A stretch of DNA of 64,000 nucleotides from Streptomyces sp. WAC08241 (GTDB lineage: Bacteria; Actinomycetota; Actinomycetes; Streptomycetales; Streptomycetaceae): contig CP042279.1 in assembly GCA_007858575.1 (NCBI GenBank), forward strand, positions 5,582,501 through 5,646,500, written 5' to 3'. A program made the position numbers and the translations under genes. A model generated the notes under the pieces. That model was not told the origin of the DNA. It saw only the letters and a program-made list of their open reading frames with translations, and made no database searches. This document shows, one piece after another, positions 46,941 through 55,814 of this stretch (the stretch's first letter is position 1; each line of letters starts with the position of its first letter).

Positions 46941-48093
46941 GTGGAACGGTACGGACGGGGCGGGGCGGCCGGAGCGCCGGAACCGCTCATGACGATCGGG
47001 GAGTTCGCCCGCGCGTCCCGGCTCTCCGCCAAGGCGCTGCGCCGCTACGACGAACTCGGCCTGCTCCCGCCCGCCCGCGTCGACGCGTACACCGGCTACC
47101 GGTACTACGCCGGGGCGCAGGTGGAGCGGGCGCGTCTGGTGGCCTGGCTGCGGCGGATCGGGATGCCGCTCGCCGGGGTCCGGGACGTGTGCACGCTGCA
47201 CGGCACGGACCCGGGGGCGGCGGCCTGCGCGGTCCGCGCCCACTGGGCGCGCGTCGAGGCCGAGACGACGGAGCGGCGCGGGCTCGCGGCCTCCCTGCTG
47301 GACCGACTGGGAGGGAACGACCCCGTGGACACGGACACCGGCACGACGACCGTACGGCCCCATGCCCTGCTCACCGCCGCGCTCTCGGAGCGCGGACGGG
47401 TGCGGGAGGCCAACCAGGACCGGGCGCACGCCGGTCCGCGCCTGCTCGCCGTCGCGGACGGCTACGGCGCGGCGGGAGACCTGGCCGCGGCGGCGGCCCT
47501 CGCGGCCCTCTCCGCCGTCGAGGGGGCCCCGGCGCCCGGCGGCCGGGCCGGGGACCTGCTCAACGCCCTGGAGGACGCCGTGCGCCGCGCGGACGCGGAG
47601 GTCGGCGCGGCGGCGTCCGGCTCGGGGACGACCCTGACGGCCGGGGTGTGGACGGGGTCCCGGCTCGCGCTCGCGCACGTGGGGGACGGGCGCGCGTACC
47701 TGCTGCGGGACGGGGACCTCGTACGCCTCACCCGTGACCACACCGCCGTGCAGGCGCGGGTGGACGCGGGCGAGCTCGACCCGGCGGAGGCGGCGGCCCA
47801 CCCGGACCGGGCCCTGCTCCTGCGGGCCCTGGACGGGGCGGGGACGGGCCCGCTCCCGATCTGAGCCTGCACGAGGGGCGGCCCGGGGACCGCTGGCTGC
47901 TGTGCACGGACGGTCTGTCGGCGGTCGTGCCGGAGGCGGAGCTGCGCGCCGTGCTGGCGGCCGGGGCCGGCCCCGAGGACACCGCCCGGGCCCTGCTCGC
48001 CCTCGCCGACGGGCGCGGCGGCCCGGACGACGCGTCGTGCGTGGTGGCGGACGTGCTGCCCGCGGGGCGGCCGTCCGGGCACCGGCCGCCTAG
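46941..48093 (+). CDS. MerR regulator fused to a PP2C-type phosphatase domain
   Basis: About 384 residues. N-terminal MerR HTH (LMTIGEFARASRLSAKALRR, YDELGLLPPARVDAYTGYRY) and dimer helix (WARVEAETTERRGLAASLLD), then a PP2C domain from about residue 130: ALSERGRVREANQDRAHAGP, LLAVADGYGAAGDLAAAAAL (Asp), ALAHVGDGRAYLLRDGDLVR, WLLCTDGLSAVVPEAELRAV (Asp) and GRGGPDDASCVVADVLPAG (Asp). The metal Asp residues appear kept, though the usual GG(H) after ADG is changed. Start GTG 46941 behind GGGGGAGG; ATG 46990 is an alternative. It lies 100 bp after the exporter, which it may control. Breaks near 47858 and 48065. Confidence 0.82.
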
Positions 48094-48460
48094 GAGGCCG
48101 TGCGCGGGACGGTCTGCTGGACCGCCCAGCGGTTGCCGTCGGGGTCGGCGAAGTGGACGAAGGAGCCCCAGGGCAGGTCGTCGATGTCGCTGACCTCGAT
48201 GCCGCGTGGCGAGGTCGTCGTGGGCCTCCTGGATGTCGGCCACGACGACCTGGAGGTTGTCCAGGAGCCCGGCTCCATTCCGGTGACGCCTTGCCGAGGG
48301 CGATCGAGCAGGCCGAGCCGGGCGGGGTGAGCTGGACGAAGCGGACGTCCTCGCTCACGGTGACGTCGTGGTCGGCGTGGAAGCCGGCCTTCTCGTAGAA
48401 GGCCTTGGCCCGGTCGACGTCGGTGACGGGGACGCCGATCAGCTCCAGCTTGATGTCCAT
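48090..48460 (-). CDS. VOC-family (glyoxalase-like) protein
   Basis: About 124 residues, two beta-alpha-beta-beta-beta modules. MDIKLELIGVPVTDVDRAKA, FYEKAGFHADHDVTVSEDVR, FVQLTPPGSACSIALGKG; after repairs near 48288 and 48212, LDNLQVVVADIQEAHDDLA, IEVSDIDDLPWGSFVHFADP and DGNRWAVQQTVPRTAS. Metal ligands of true glyoxalase are not obvious. Its stop shares a CTAG with the convergent MerR-PP2C stop. Confidence 0.88.
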
Positions 48461-48584
48461 GGCGGTTCTCGGGCTCCGCGCGCTCTCGCGCTCCTCACGG
48501 TCGGGGCCCGCACCGCGCGGCCCCACCGGCATCATGCGCCGGGAGGCCGCGCGCCGCCGCTCGGGAAGGTCCGGGGACCGTCCG

Positions 48585-49022
48585 TCACCCGCCCTGGGGC
48601 TCGCCCCGCACGACCACCACCGGGCAGGGGGCGTGCTGGGCTACCTGGGTGGAGACCGAGCCGAGGACGGCCGCCCGGAAGCCGCTGTGGCCGCGGTCGC
48701 CGACGACGAGGAGGCTCGCGCCCTTCGCCGTGTCCACCAGGGCCTGCGCGGCGTTGCCGCCGACCACCGTGCGGACGGCGTCGGCCGCCGCCTCCGGGGC
48801 GAGCGCGTCGGCCAGGGCCTGGTCCAGGATCTGCGCGGCGAGCCGCTCGGGGTCGAACTCCGCCGGCACGCCCGGCATCAGCGTCGCCCACGAGGCCGGG
48901 TACTCCCAGGCGATGACCGCCTCCACGGAGTCTCCGGTCAGGGCGGCCTGCCCGGCCGCCCACTTCAGGGCCTTCAGGGAGGGCTCCGACCCGTCCACGC
49001 CCACCACGATCCTGCCGGCCAT
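48585..49022 (-). CDS. Universal stress protein (UspA)
   Basis: Intact, 145 residues. MAGRIVVGVDGSEPSLKALK; GDSVEAVIAWEYPASWATLM; ATP-binding signature G-x2-G-x9-G-S in VGDRGHSGFRAAVLGSVS; ends HAPCPVVVVRGEPQGG. ATG 49022 with a strong RBS (GGAGG, six bases). Binds ATP, general stress function. Confidence 0.95.
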   Translation of the reverse strand: MAGRIVVGVDGSEPSLKALKWAAGQAALTGDSVEAVIAWEYPASWATLMPGVPAEFDPERLAAQILDQALADALAPEAAADAVRTVVGGNAAQALVDTAKGASLLVVGDRGHSGFRAAVLGSVSTQVAQHAPCPVVVVRGEPQGG

Positions 49023-49096
49023 CGCCGACCTCCGTCCGTCGTACGGCACCTCTGTGCGATCCGCCCCCAACGTAACAAACGGGGCGTCGCGGCCCG

Positions 49097-49718
49097 TCAG
49101 TCGAGGCGCAGGTCGGCCAGTTGGCGTGCGAACGGCACGACCTCGTCCTCGTCCGCCTCCCGGACCGGCCGGGCCGCGACCGCGTCCGCGAACTCGTACC
49201 CGGCCCGGTTGATCCGGGCGGGCAGTCCTTCCGTGTATTCGTCGCCGCCCGAGCCCCAGTCCTCCGAGGCCGCGTAGACGGCGGTCGGGACGGTCAGGCC
49301 CGCAGGTAGGCGAAGAGCGGCCGCAGGGCGTGGTCCAGGACCAGCGAGTGGCGGGCGGTGCCGCCGGTCGCCCCGATCAGGACCGGGGTGCCGGTCAGCG
49401 CCGTCGGGTCGATCAGGTCGAAGAACGACTTGAACAGACCGCTGTACGAGGCCGTGAAGACGGGGGTCACCGCGATGACGCCGTCCGCGCCGGTCACCGT
49501 GTCGATCGCCTCCTGGAGCCGCCCGGAGGGAAGCCGGTGACGAAGTGGTGGGCGATGTCGACGGCCAGGTCGCGGAGTTCGACCACCTCGACGTCGACCG
49601 CGTACTCCTGCTCGGCCAGCCGGTAGCGGGCGGCCTGGAGGAGCCGGTCGGCGAGGAGCCGGGTCGAGGAGGGGCTGCTGAGTCCGGCCGAGACGGCGAC
49701 CAGCTTGAGCGTGCGCAT
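49097..49718 (-). CDS. FMN reductase partnered with an LLM monooxygenase (CE1759 type)
   Basis: About 207 residues, flavodoxin-like fold. MRTLKLVAVSAGLSSPSSTR (phosphate-binding loop), ADGVIAVTPVFTASYSGLFK, SFFDLIDPTALTGTPVLIGA, TGGTARHSLVLDHALRPLFA and the end VVPFARQLADLRLD. Probably reduces FMN with NAD(P)H for the adjacent LLM enzyme, whose stop is 4 bp upstream of this start. Breaks near 49530 and 49303. Confidence 0.9.
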
Positions 49719-49722
49719 GGGG

Positions 49723-50810
49723 TCAGACCTCCTGGGACTTCACGACGGCGGGGTGGAGCGGGGCGGTGTCCGGGACGCCGGCCGGGCGCAGGTTCGCGAA
49801 CTCCTTGCGCAGCACCGGGACGACCTCCTCGCCGAGGAGGTCGAGCTGCTCCAGGACGGTCTTCAGGGGCAGTCCGGCGTGGTCGACCAGGAAGAGCTGG
49901 CGCTGGTAGTCGCCCACGTAGTCGCGGAAGGACAGGGTCCGCTCGATGACCTCCTGCGGGGAGCCGACGGTCAGCGGGGTCTCGCGGCTGAACTCCTCCA
50001 GGGAGGGGCCGTGGCCGTAGACCGGCGCGTTGTCGAAGTACGGGCGGAACTCCCGTACCGCGTCCTGCGAGTTCTTCCGCAGGAAGACCTGGCCGCCGAG
50101 GCCGACGATCGCCTGCTCGGGGGTGCCGTGGCCGTAGTGCGCGTACCGCTGGCGGTAGAGCCGGACCATCTTCTCGGTGTGCTGCTTGGGCCAGAAGATG
50201 TGGTTCGCGAAGAAGCCGTCGCCGTAGTAGGCGGCCTGCTCGGCGATCTCCGGGGAGCGGATGGAGCCGTGCCAGACGAACGGCGGGACGCCGTCGAGCG
50301 GGCGCGGGGTGGAGGTGAAGCCCTGGAGGGCGCTGCGGAACCTGCCCTCCCAGTCGACCACGTCCTCCCTCCACAGCTTGTGGAGCAGCGCGTAGTTCTC
50401 GATGGCGAGCGGGATGCCCTGGCGGATGTCCTGGCCGAACCACGGGTAGACCGGGCCGGTGTTGCCGCGGCCCATCATCAGGTCCACGCGGCCGTCGGCG
50501 AGGTGCTGGAGGGTCGCGTAGTCCTCGGCGATCTTCACCGGGTCGTTGGTGGTGATCAGGGTCGTGGACGTGGACAGGATCAGGTTCTCCGTGCGGGCGG
50601 CGATGTGCCCGAGGAGGGTGGTGGGGACGACGGGACGAACGGCGGGTTGTGGTGCTCCCCGGTCGCGAAGACGTCGAGGCCGACCTCCTCCGCCTTGAGC
50701 GCGATGGCGACGGTGTTCTTGATCCGCTCGTGCTCGCTGGGGGTGCGGCCGGTGGTGGGGTCGGTCGTCACGTCGCCGACGGTGAAGATCCCGAACTGCA
50801 TCGTGCTCAC
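49723..50810 (-). CDS. LLM-class flavin-dependent monooxygenase (CE1758 type)
   Basis: About 362 residues, TIM barrel. MSTMQFGIFTVGDVTTDPTT; GLDVFATGEHHNPPFVPSSP; ATLQHLADGRVDLMMGRGNT; DGVPPFVWHGSIRSPEIAEQ; LFLVDHAGLPLKTVLEQLDL; ending LHPAVVKSQEV. One break near 50630. Uses reduced FMN supplied by the downstream reductase; oxidised substrate unknown. A TGGTTGAATCTTAAACCA palindrome lies 34 bp upstream and matches the site in front of pirin. Confidence 0.93.
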
Positions 50811-50844
50811 CTCTCGCGTTCCCGGGGTGCCTTTCCCGGCTAGT

Positions 50845-50860
50845 GGTTGAATCTTAAACC
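50845..50860. promoter_or_regulatory. Palindrome GGTTGAATCTTAAACC upstream of the LLM operon
   Basis: 6-4-6 imperfect palindrome, extended to TGGTT/AACCA (50844-50861). Reverse complement aligns with the pirin site at 11526-11541. Suggests a common MarR-type repressor not encoded in the window. Confidence 0.5.
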
Positions 50861-50978
50861 ATCCCGTCCAACGGTGTCACCCGCCCGGGTATTCCGCGTG
50901 CTCCGCCCCTGGTGCGCGGCCCGGACGTGACCACGCCCACGAGGAGGGGAAGGGGAGGCTCCCGTAGAGTTCGGCGGC

Positions 50979-52261
50979 GTGAACGGTGCGGGTGTGAGCG
51001 GTGCGGCGAGTGCGATACCGGGTGCGATACCGGACGCGGTGTCGGTCGTCGGGATCGGCGCGGACGGCTGGGACGGGCTCCCCGAGGCCTCCCGCCGCGT
51101 CCTGCGCGCCGCCGGGGTCCTGATCGGTGCCCCCGCCAGCTCGACCTGCTGCCCGGCGGCGACTGCCCCGGCGAGCGGGTCGCCTGGCCCTCCCCCTCCG
51201 CCCGTCCGTGCCCGGCCTGCTCGCCGCCCACGCGGGACGCGCGGTCGCCGTCCTGGCCAGCGGGGACCCCTCCTTCACGGCATCGGCCGCACCCTCGCGG
51301 AGACCGTCGGCGCCGGCCGGCTCCGGATCCACCCGCACCCGTCCTCCGTCTCGTACGCCTGCGCCCGGCTCGGCTGGCCCCTGGAGGAGACCGAGACGGT
51401 GTCCCTGGTCGCCCGGCCGCTCGCGGCCCTCGCCGCCGTCCTGCACCCCGGGCGCCGGATCCTCGTCCTGGGCGAGGGCCCCGGGACCCCGCCGACGTGG
51501 CCGCGTACCTGCGCGACACCGGTTGAGCGGCACCCGGATCCGGGTCCTGGAACAGCTCGGCGGGCCCCGCGAGCGGCTCCTCGACGCGACCGCCGGGCCT
51601 GGCCCCACGAGCGGACCGACGCGCTCCACGTCCTCGCGCTCGACTGCGTGCGCGACCCGGACGCCCTGCGGCTCGGCGCCGCGCCGGGCCTTCCGGACGA
51701 GGCGTACGAGCACGACGGGCAGCTCACCAAGCGGTACGTGCGCGCCGCCACCCTCGCCGCGCTCGCCCCCGCCCCCGGCGAACTCCTCTGGGACGTCGGC
51801 GGCGGCTCCGGCCCGTCGGCGTCGAGTGGATGCGGACCCACCGCGCCTGCCGGGCCGTCGCGATCGAGAAGAGCCCCGAGCGGGCCGCCCGCATCGCCCG
51901 CAACGCCGACGCGCTCGGCGTCCCGGCCCTGAAGGTCGTCACCGGCCCCGCCCCCGAGGCCCTCGCCGGCCTTCCCGCCCCGGACGCGGTCTTCGTCGGC
52001 GGCGGCCTGACCGCCCCCGGCCTGCTCGCGGCCTGCTGGGACGCGCTGCCCGTCGGCGGCCGGCTCGTCGCCAACACCGTCACGCTCGAATCCGAGGCGC
52101 TGCTCGCCGAGGCCCACCGCCGCCACGGCGGGGAGCTCGTCCGGCTCGCGGTCGCCACCGCCGTCCCCGTGGGCGGCTTCACCGGCTGGCGGCAGGCGAT
52201 GCCGGTCACGCAGTGGTCCGTCACGAAGCGGCCCGTCACGAAAGGTTCTGAAGAGGGATGA
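50979..52261 (+). CDS. cobL: Precorrin-6Y C5,15-methyltransferase (decarboxylating), CbiE-CbiT fusion
   Basis: About 428 residues. The N-terminal CbiE half is a tetrapyrrole methylase (DAVSVVGIGADGWDGLPEAS; AVAVLASGDPSFHGIGRTLA; RIHPHPSSVSYACARLGWPL). The C-terminal CbiT half is a Rossmann SAM methyltransferase (GELLWDVGGGSG; RAVAIEKSPERAARIARNAD; PDAVFVGGGLTAPGLLAACW). Methylates C5 and C15 of precorrin-6Y and decarboxylates the C12 acetate. GTG 50979. Breaks near 51138, 51193, 51283, 51482 and 51815. ATGA overlap with cobM. Confidence 0.93.
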
Positions 52262-53006
52262 CCGTCTACTTCATCGGCGCGGGCCCCGGCGCGGCCGACC
52301 TGATCACCGTGCGCGGCGCGCGGACCCTGGCGACGTGCGGGGTCTGCCTCTACGCCGGCTCCCTCGTCCCCGTCGAGCTGCTCGCCGAGTGCCCGCCGGA
52401 CGCGCGGCTCGTCGACACGGCCCGGATGGACCTGGACGGGATCGTCGCGGAGATCGCCGCCGCCCACGAGGCGGGCAGGACGTGGCGCGGCTGCACTCCG
52501 GGGACCCGTCGGTGTTCAGCGCGGTCGCGGAGCAGATGCGCCGCCTGGACGCGCTCGGCATCCCGTACGAGGTCGTCCCCGGCGTCCTGGCCTTCGCGGC
52601 GGCCGCCGCCGCGCTGAAGCGGGAGCTGACCGTCCCCACGGTCGGCCAGACGGTCATCCTCACGCGCGTCGCCCAGCAGGCCACCCCGATGCCGGAGGGC
52701 GAGGACCTGGCGACCCTGGGCCGCAGCGGCGCCCTGCTCGTCCTCCACCTCGCCGCGCGGTACGTCGACCGGGTCGTCGCCGAGCTGGTCCCCCATTACG
52801 GCGCGGACTGCCCGGCCGCCGTCGTCGCGATGGCCAGCCGCCCCGACGAGGTCGTCCTGCGCGGCACCCTCGACGACATCGCGGAGCAGACGAAGGCGGC
52901 CGGGATCACCAAGACGGCCGTCATCATCGTGGGCCGCACCCTCGCGGCCTCCGAGTTCCGCGACAGCCACCTGTACGACCCGGCCCGCGACCGCCACGCC
53001 TGCTGA
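52258..53006 (+). CDS. cobM: Precorrin-4 C11-methyltransferase
   Basis: About 249 residues, tetrapyrrole methylase fold. MTVYFIGAGPGAADLITVRG; LYAGSLVPVELLAECPPDAR; ARLHSGDPSVFSAVAEQMRR after a break near 52482; YEVVPGVLAFAAAAAALKRE; ITKTAVIIVGRTLAASEFRD. Uses SAM to methylate C11 in the ring-contraction series. ATG 52258 overlaps cobL stop. Followed by a 17-bp terminator. Confidence 0.95.
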
Positions 53007-53040
53007 CGACCTGCGCACGCGGAGGGCGACCGGCACACAC

Positions 53041-53078
53041 GCGGAGGGGCCCCGGGGATCTCCCCGGGGCCCCTCCGC
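53041..53078. terminator. Perfect 17-bp hairpin terminator
   Basis: 53041-53057 (GCGGAGGGGCCCCGGGG) pairs with 53062-53078, loop ATCT. Between cobM and the convergent bL37 gene; likely bidirectional. Confidence 0.95.
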
Positions 53079-53092
53079 CACGACCACTCGGC

Positions 53093-53167
53093 TCAGGTGT
53101 TCGGCCGCTTGCCGTGGTTCGCGCCCTTCTTCTTCCGGGCCCGCCGCTTGTTGCCACGCTTCGACAT
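53093..53167 (-). CDS. Small basic ribosomal protein bL37
   Basis: 24-residue protein, MSKRGNKRRARKKKGANHGK then RPNT. The ANHGKRPN ending and basic content match the actinobacterial large-subunit protein bL37, first seen in mycobacterial ribosome structures. GAGGGAG lies a few bases before the ATG. It is easy to miss because of its size. It stands alone between the cobM terminator and the toxin-antitoxin pair. The terminator at 53041 is directly downstream. Confidence 0.88.
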   Translation of the reverse strand: MSKRGNKRRARKKKGANHGKRPNT

Positions 53168-53243
53168 GAGACTCCCTCTCGGTCGCTCGGTCGGGTGTTC
53201 GCCGCCAAGCCTAGGGCGGGCCTCCCGGTCCGCACATCGGCGG

Positions 53244-53260
53244 GTAGTAACATGTACTAC
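53244..53260. promoter_or_regulatory. Palindrome GTAGTA-N5-TACTAC at the antitoxin start
   Basis: Perfect six-base arms around ACATG, ending directly before ATG 53261 and containing an alternative ATG at 53252. It also covers a TAGTAA -10-like hexamer. Fits autoregulation by the Phd-type antitoxin. No Shine-Dalgarno is present, so the mRNA may be leaderless. Confidence 0.6.
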
Positions 53261-53504
53261 ATGGAGACCACGGCTAGGGAGTTCAACCAGAGGTCGTCGC
53301 AGATCCTTGCCGCGGCTGCGGCGGGTGAGACCGTCACCGTCACCAAGAACGGCGTCGCCGTCGCGCGCGTGGTGCCGATAGGGGCCGAAGTGCCCCGTAC
53401 CCCACCGATCCCATGGGCGAGATCGACCTCCCGGACCTCGGTCTCGAAGACCTCGACGACGACGAGATCGAGGACGTGCTCAAGGGGATGGGGCGGCCGG
53501 GTGA
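53261..53504 (+). CDS. Phd/YefM-type antitoxin
   Basis: About 82 residues. METTAREFNQRSSQILAAAA is the Phd DNA-binding start; GETVTVTKNGVAVARVVPIG the conserved strand pair. After a base restored near 53397, PTDPMGEIDLPDLGLEDLDD and DEIEDVLKGMGRPG form the acidic toxin-binding tail. A second restored base near 53500 gives a TGA overlapping the toxin's GTG. Represses its own promoter through the palindrome and neutralises the PIN toxin. Confidence 0.85.
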
Positions 53505-53941
53505 TCGCCGTCGCCGACACCAACGCCCTGTACCGCCTGCTCGATCCACGGATCACGGGACATGAGGCCCACAAGAAGGCACTGGCCACGATCAGCCACC
53601 TGGTGATCTCCCCGATGGTCCTCGCCGAACTGGACTACCTGATCTCCGAGCGCGGCGGAGCCCGCAAGGCTCTGGCGGCGGCCCGGTTCATCGAGCGCTA
53701 CACGGCCACCCGCCGGTTCGAGGCGCCGCCGGTGGCCGCGCACCTGTCCACCGCGATCGCCGTCGCCGAGGGCTACGCGGACGCGGACGGAGGCAAGGGA
53801 GTCGGGATGACCGACGCCATGAACGTCGCCCTGGCGGCTGCGTACGGCACCGAGGCCCTGTTCACCACGGACCGCCACTTCCGCATGATCAGACCGCTGA
53901 CGGGCCACAAGGCATTCCGGCTGCTTCCCGACGACCTCTGA
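53501..53941 (+). CDS. PIN-domain (VapC-type) toxin
   Basis: 146 residues, intact from GTG 53501. PIN acidic residues: VIAVADTNALYRLLDP (Asp), ISPMVLAELDYLISERGGAR (Glu), KGVGMTDAMNVALAAAYGTE (Asp) and ALFTTDRHFRMIRPLTGHKA (Asp). Mg-dependent ribonuclease, probably cleaving tRNA or rRNA, held inactive by the Phd-type partner. Sits inside the cobalamin cluster without visible mobile-element ends. Confidence 0.93.
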   Translation: MIAVADTNALYRLLDPRITGHEAHKKALATISHLVISPMVLAELDYLISERGGARKALAAARFIERYTATRRFEAPPVAAHLSTAIAVAEGYADADGGKGVGMTDAMNVALAAAYGTEALFTTDRHFRMIRPLTGHKAFRLLPDDL

Positions 53942-53956
53942 CCGGAGGCGGCCGCC

Positions 53957-55080
53957 CTACGCCCCCGGCCCCCGCACCGAAGACCGCCCCACCACCACTC
54001 CCGCCCGGTCGACGCAGATCACGTCCACCGCGACCGGGGCGCCGCGCAGGACCGTCAGGGACTCGTCGCGGGCGCGGGCGGCGACGAGGTCGCCGAGGGG
54101 GACGCCGGCGGCCTCGCAGAGGCGCAGGGCGGCCAGGCCCGTGTTCGCCTCCGCGATCTCCGCCGCCAGGGCCTCGGACGCGCCGCCCGTGCGGGCCAGG
54201 TCCGCCAGGAAGCCCTTGTCGACCTGGGAGCGGGCCGAGTGCAGGTCCAGGTGGCCGGCGGCGAGCTTGAGAGCTTCGCGAAGCCGCCGCAGACCGTCAG
54301 GCGGTCCACCGGGTGGCGGCGGACGTACTTGAGGACCGCGCCCGCGAAGTCGCCCATGTCGAGCAGGGCGATCTCCGGCAGGTCGTACAGGCCCGTCACC
54401 GTCCGCTCGGAGGTCGAGCCGGTGCAGCCGGCGACGTGCGTGAGGCCGCCCGCGCGGGCCACGTCCACGCCCCGGCGGATCGAGTCGATCCAGGCCGAGC
54501 AGGAGTACGGGACGACGACGCCGGTCGTGCCGAGGATCGACAGGCCGCCGAGGATGCCGATCCGGGGGTTCCAGGTGGAGCGGGCGATCTCGGCGCCGCC
54601 GTCCACGGAGAGCGTGATCTCGACGTCGCCCGTGCCGCCGTGCGCGGCGGCGACCCGCGCCACGTGCTCGCGCATCAGTTGCCGGGGCACGGGGTTGATC
54701 GCCGGCTCGCCCACGTCGAGGGGAAGGCCGGGGAGGGTGACCGTGCCGACGCCCTCGCCCGCCCGGAAGACCACCCCGGAGCCCGGCGGCAGGAGCCGTA
54801 CCGTCGAGCGGATCACGGCCCCGTGCGTGACGTCCGGGTCGTCGCCCGCGTCCTTCACCACCGCCGCCGTCGCCGTGTCCCCGGCGTGTTCCTCGGCCGT
54901 GAGCGCGAACGACGGCGTCTGCCCCTTCGGCAGCGTGATCGTCACCGGGTCCGGGAAGTCCCCGGTCAGGAGGGCCGTGTACGCGGCCGTCGTCGCCGCC
55001 GTCGCACAGGCACCGGTCGTCCAGCCCGGGCGCAGACCGGTGTGCTTGAGTTGGGCCTCGCGCCCGCCGCCTGAACTCAC
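53957..55080 (-). CDS. cbiD: Cobalt-precorrin-5B C1-methyltransferase (CbiD)
   Basis: About 374 residues. LKHTGLRPGWTTGACATAAT is the typical start; FPDPVTITLPKGQTPSFALT; GVGTVTLPGLPLDVGEPAIN; GDVEITLSVDGGAEIARSTW; GILGGLSILGTTGVVVPYSC; AGCTGSTSERTVTGLYDLPE. One break near 54275. SAM methylation at C1 with loss of the C20 fragment. It is the anaerobic-pathway type, here with cobG. GTG 55080 has AGGAG upstream, and its start lies 12 bp from the divergent cobK start. Confidence 0.94.
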
Positions 55081-55092
55081 GAAGGGGCTCCT

Positions 55093-55813
55093 GTGCACGT
55101 ACTCATTCTCGGCGGGACCACTGAGGCCCGCGCCCTGGCCGGGCTGCTGCACCCCGGGTCCGGGTGACCAGCTCGCTCGCGGGCCGGGTCGCCCGGCCCC
55201 GGCTGCCCGAGGGCGAGGTCCGGATCGGCGGCTTCGGCGGGGCGGACGGGCTCGCGGCGTGGCTGCGGGAGCACGCGGTGGACGCGGTCATCGACGCCAC
55301 CCATCCCTTCGCCGAGCGGATCAGCTTCCACGCGGCCCGGGCGGCCGCCACCGCCCATGTTCCCTGCTCGCGCTGCGCCGTCCCGGATGGGTCCCGGAGG
55401 AGGGCGACGACTGGCGCGACGCGGGCTCCCTGGCGGAGGCCGCCGCCGCCCTCGACGGCCTCGGGGACCGCGTCTTCCTCACCACCGGCCGCATGGGCCT
55501 CGCCGCCTTCGCCGACCGCCCGGAGTGGTTCCTGGTCCGCTCGGTCGACGCCCCGGAGGGGCGGTGCCGGCCCGCGCCGAGATCCTCCTCGACCGGGGCC
55601 CTTCACCCTCGACGGCGAGCGCGAGCTGCTGCGCCGCCACCGGATCGACGTCCTGGTCACTAAGGACAGCGGCGGCACGGCCACCGCCCCGAAGCTGACC
55701 GCCGCCCGCGAGGCCGGGATCCCGGTCGTCGTCGTCCGCCGCCCGCCGGTCCCGGAGGGCGTACGGACGGCGACGACCCCGAGGAGGCCGCCGCCCTGGT
55801 CCTCGACGGCTGA
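55093..55813 (+). CDS. cobK: Precorrin-6A reductase
   Basis: About 241 residues. VHVLILGGTTEARALAGLLH (NADPH-binding start); SLAGRVARPRLPEGEVRIGG; AVDAVIDATHPFAERISFHA; VFLTTGRMGLAAFADRPEWF; RRHRIDVLVTKDSGGTATAP. Reduces precorrin-6A to 6Y. GTG 55093 with AAGGGG just before; the start region is shared with cbiD. Breaks near 55160, 55368, 55563, 55600 and 55767. The stop is 1 bp from the convergent cobIJ stop. Confidence 0.93.
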
Positions 55814-55814
55814 C

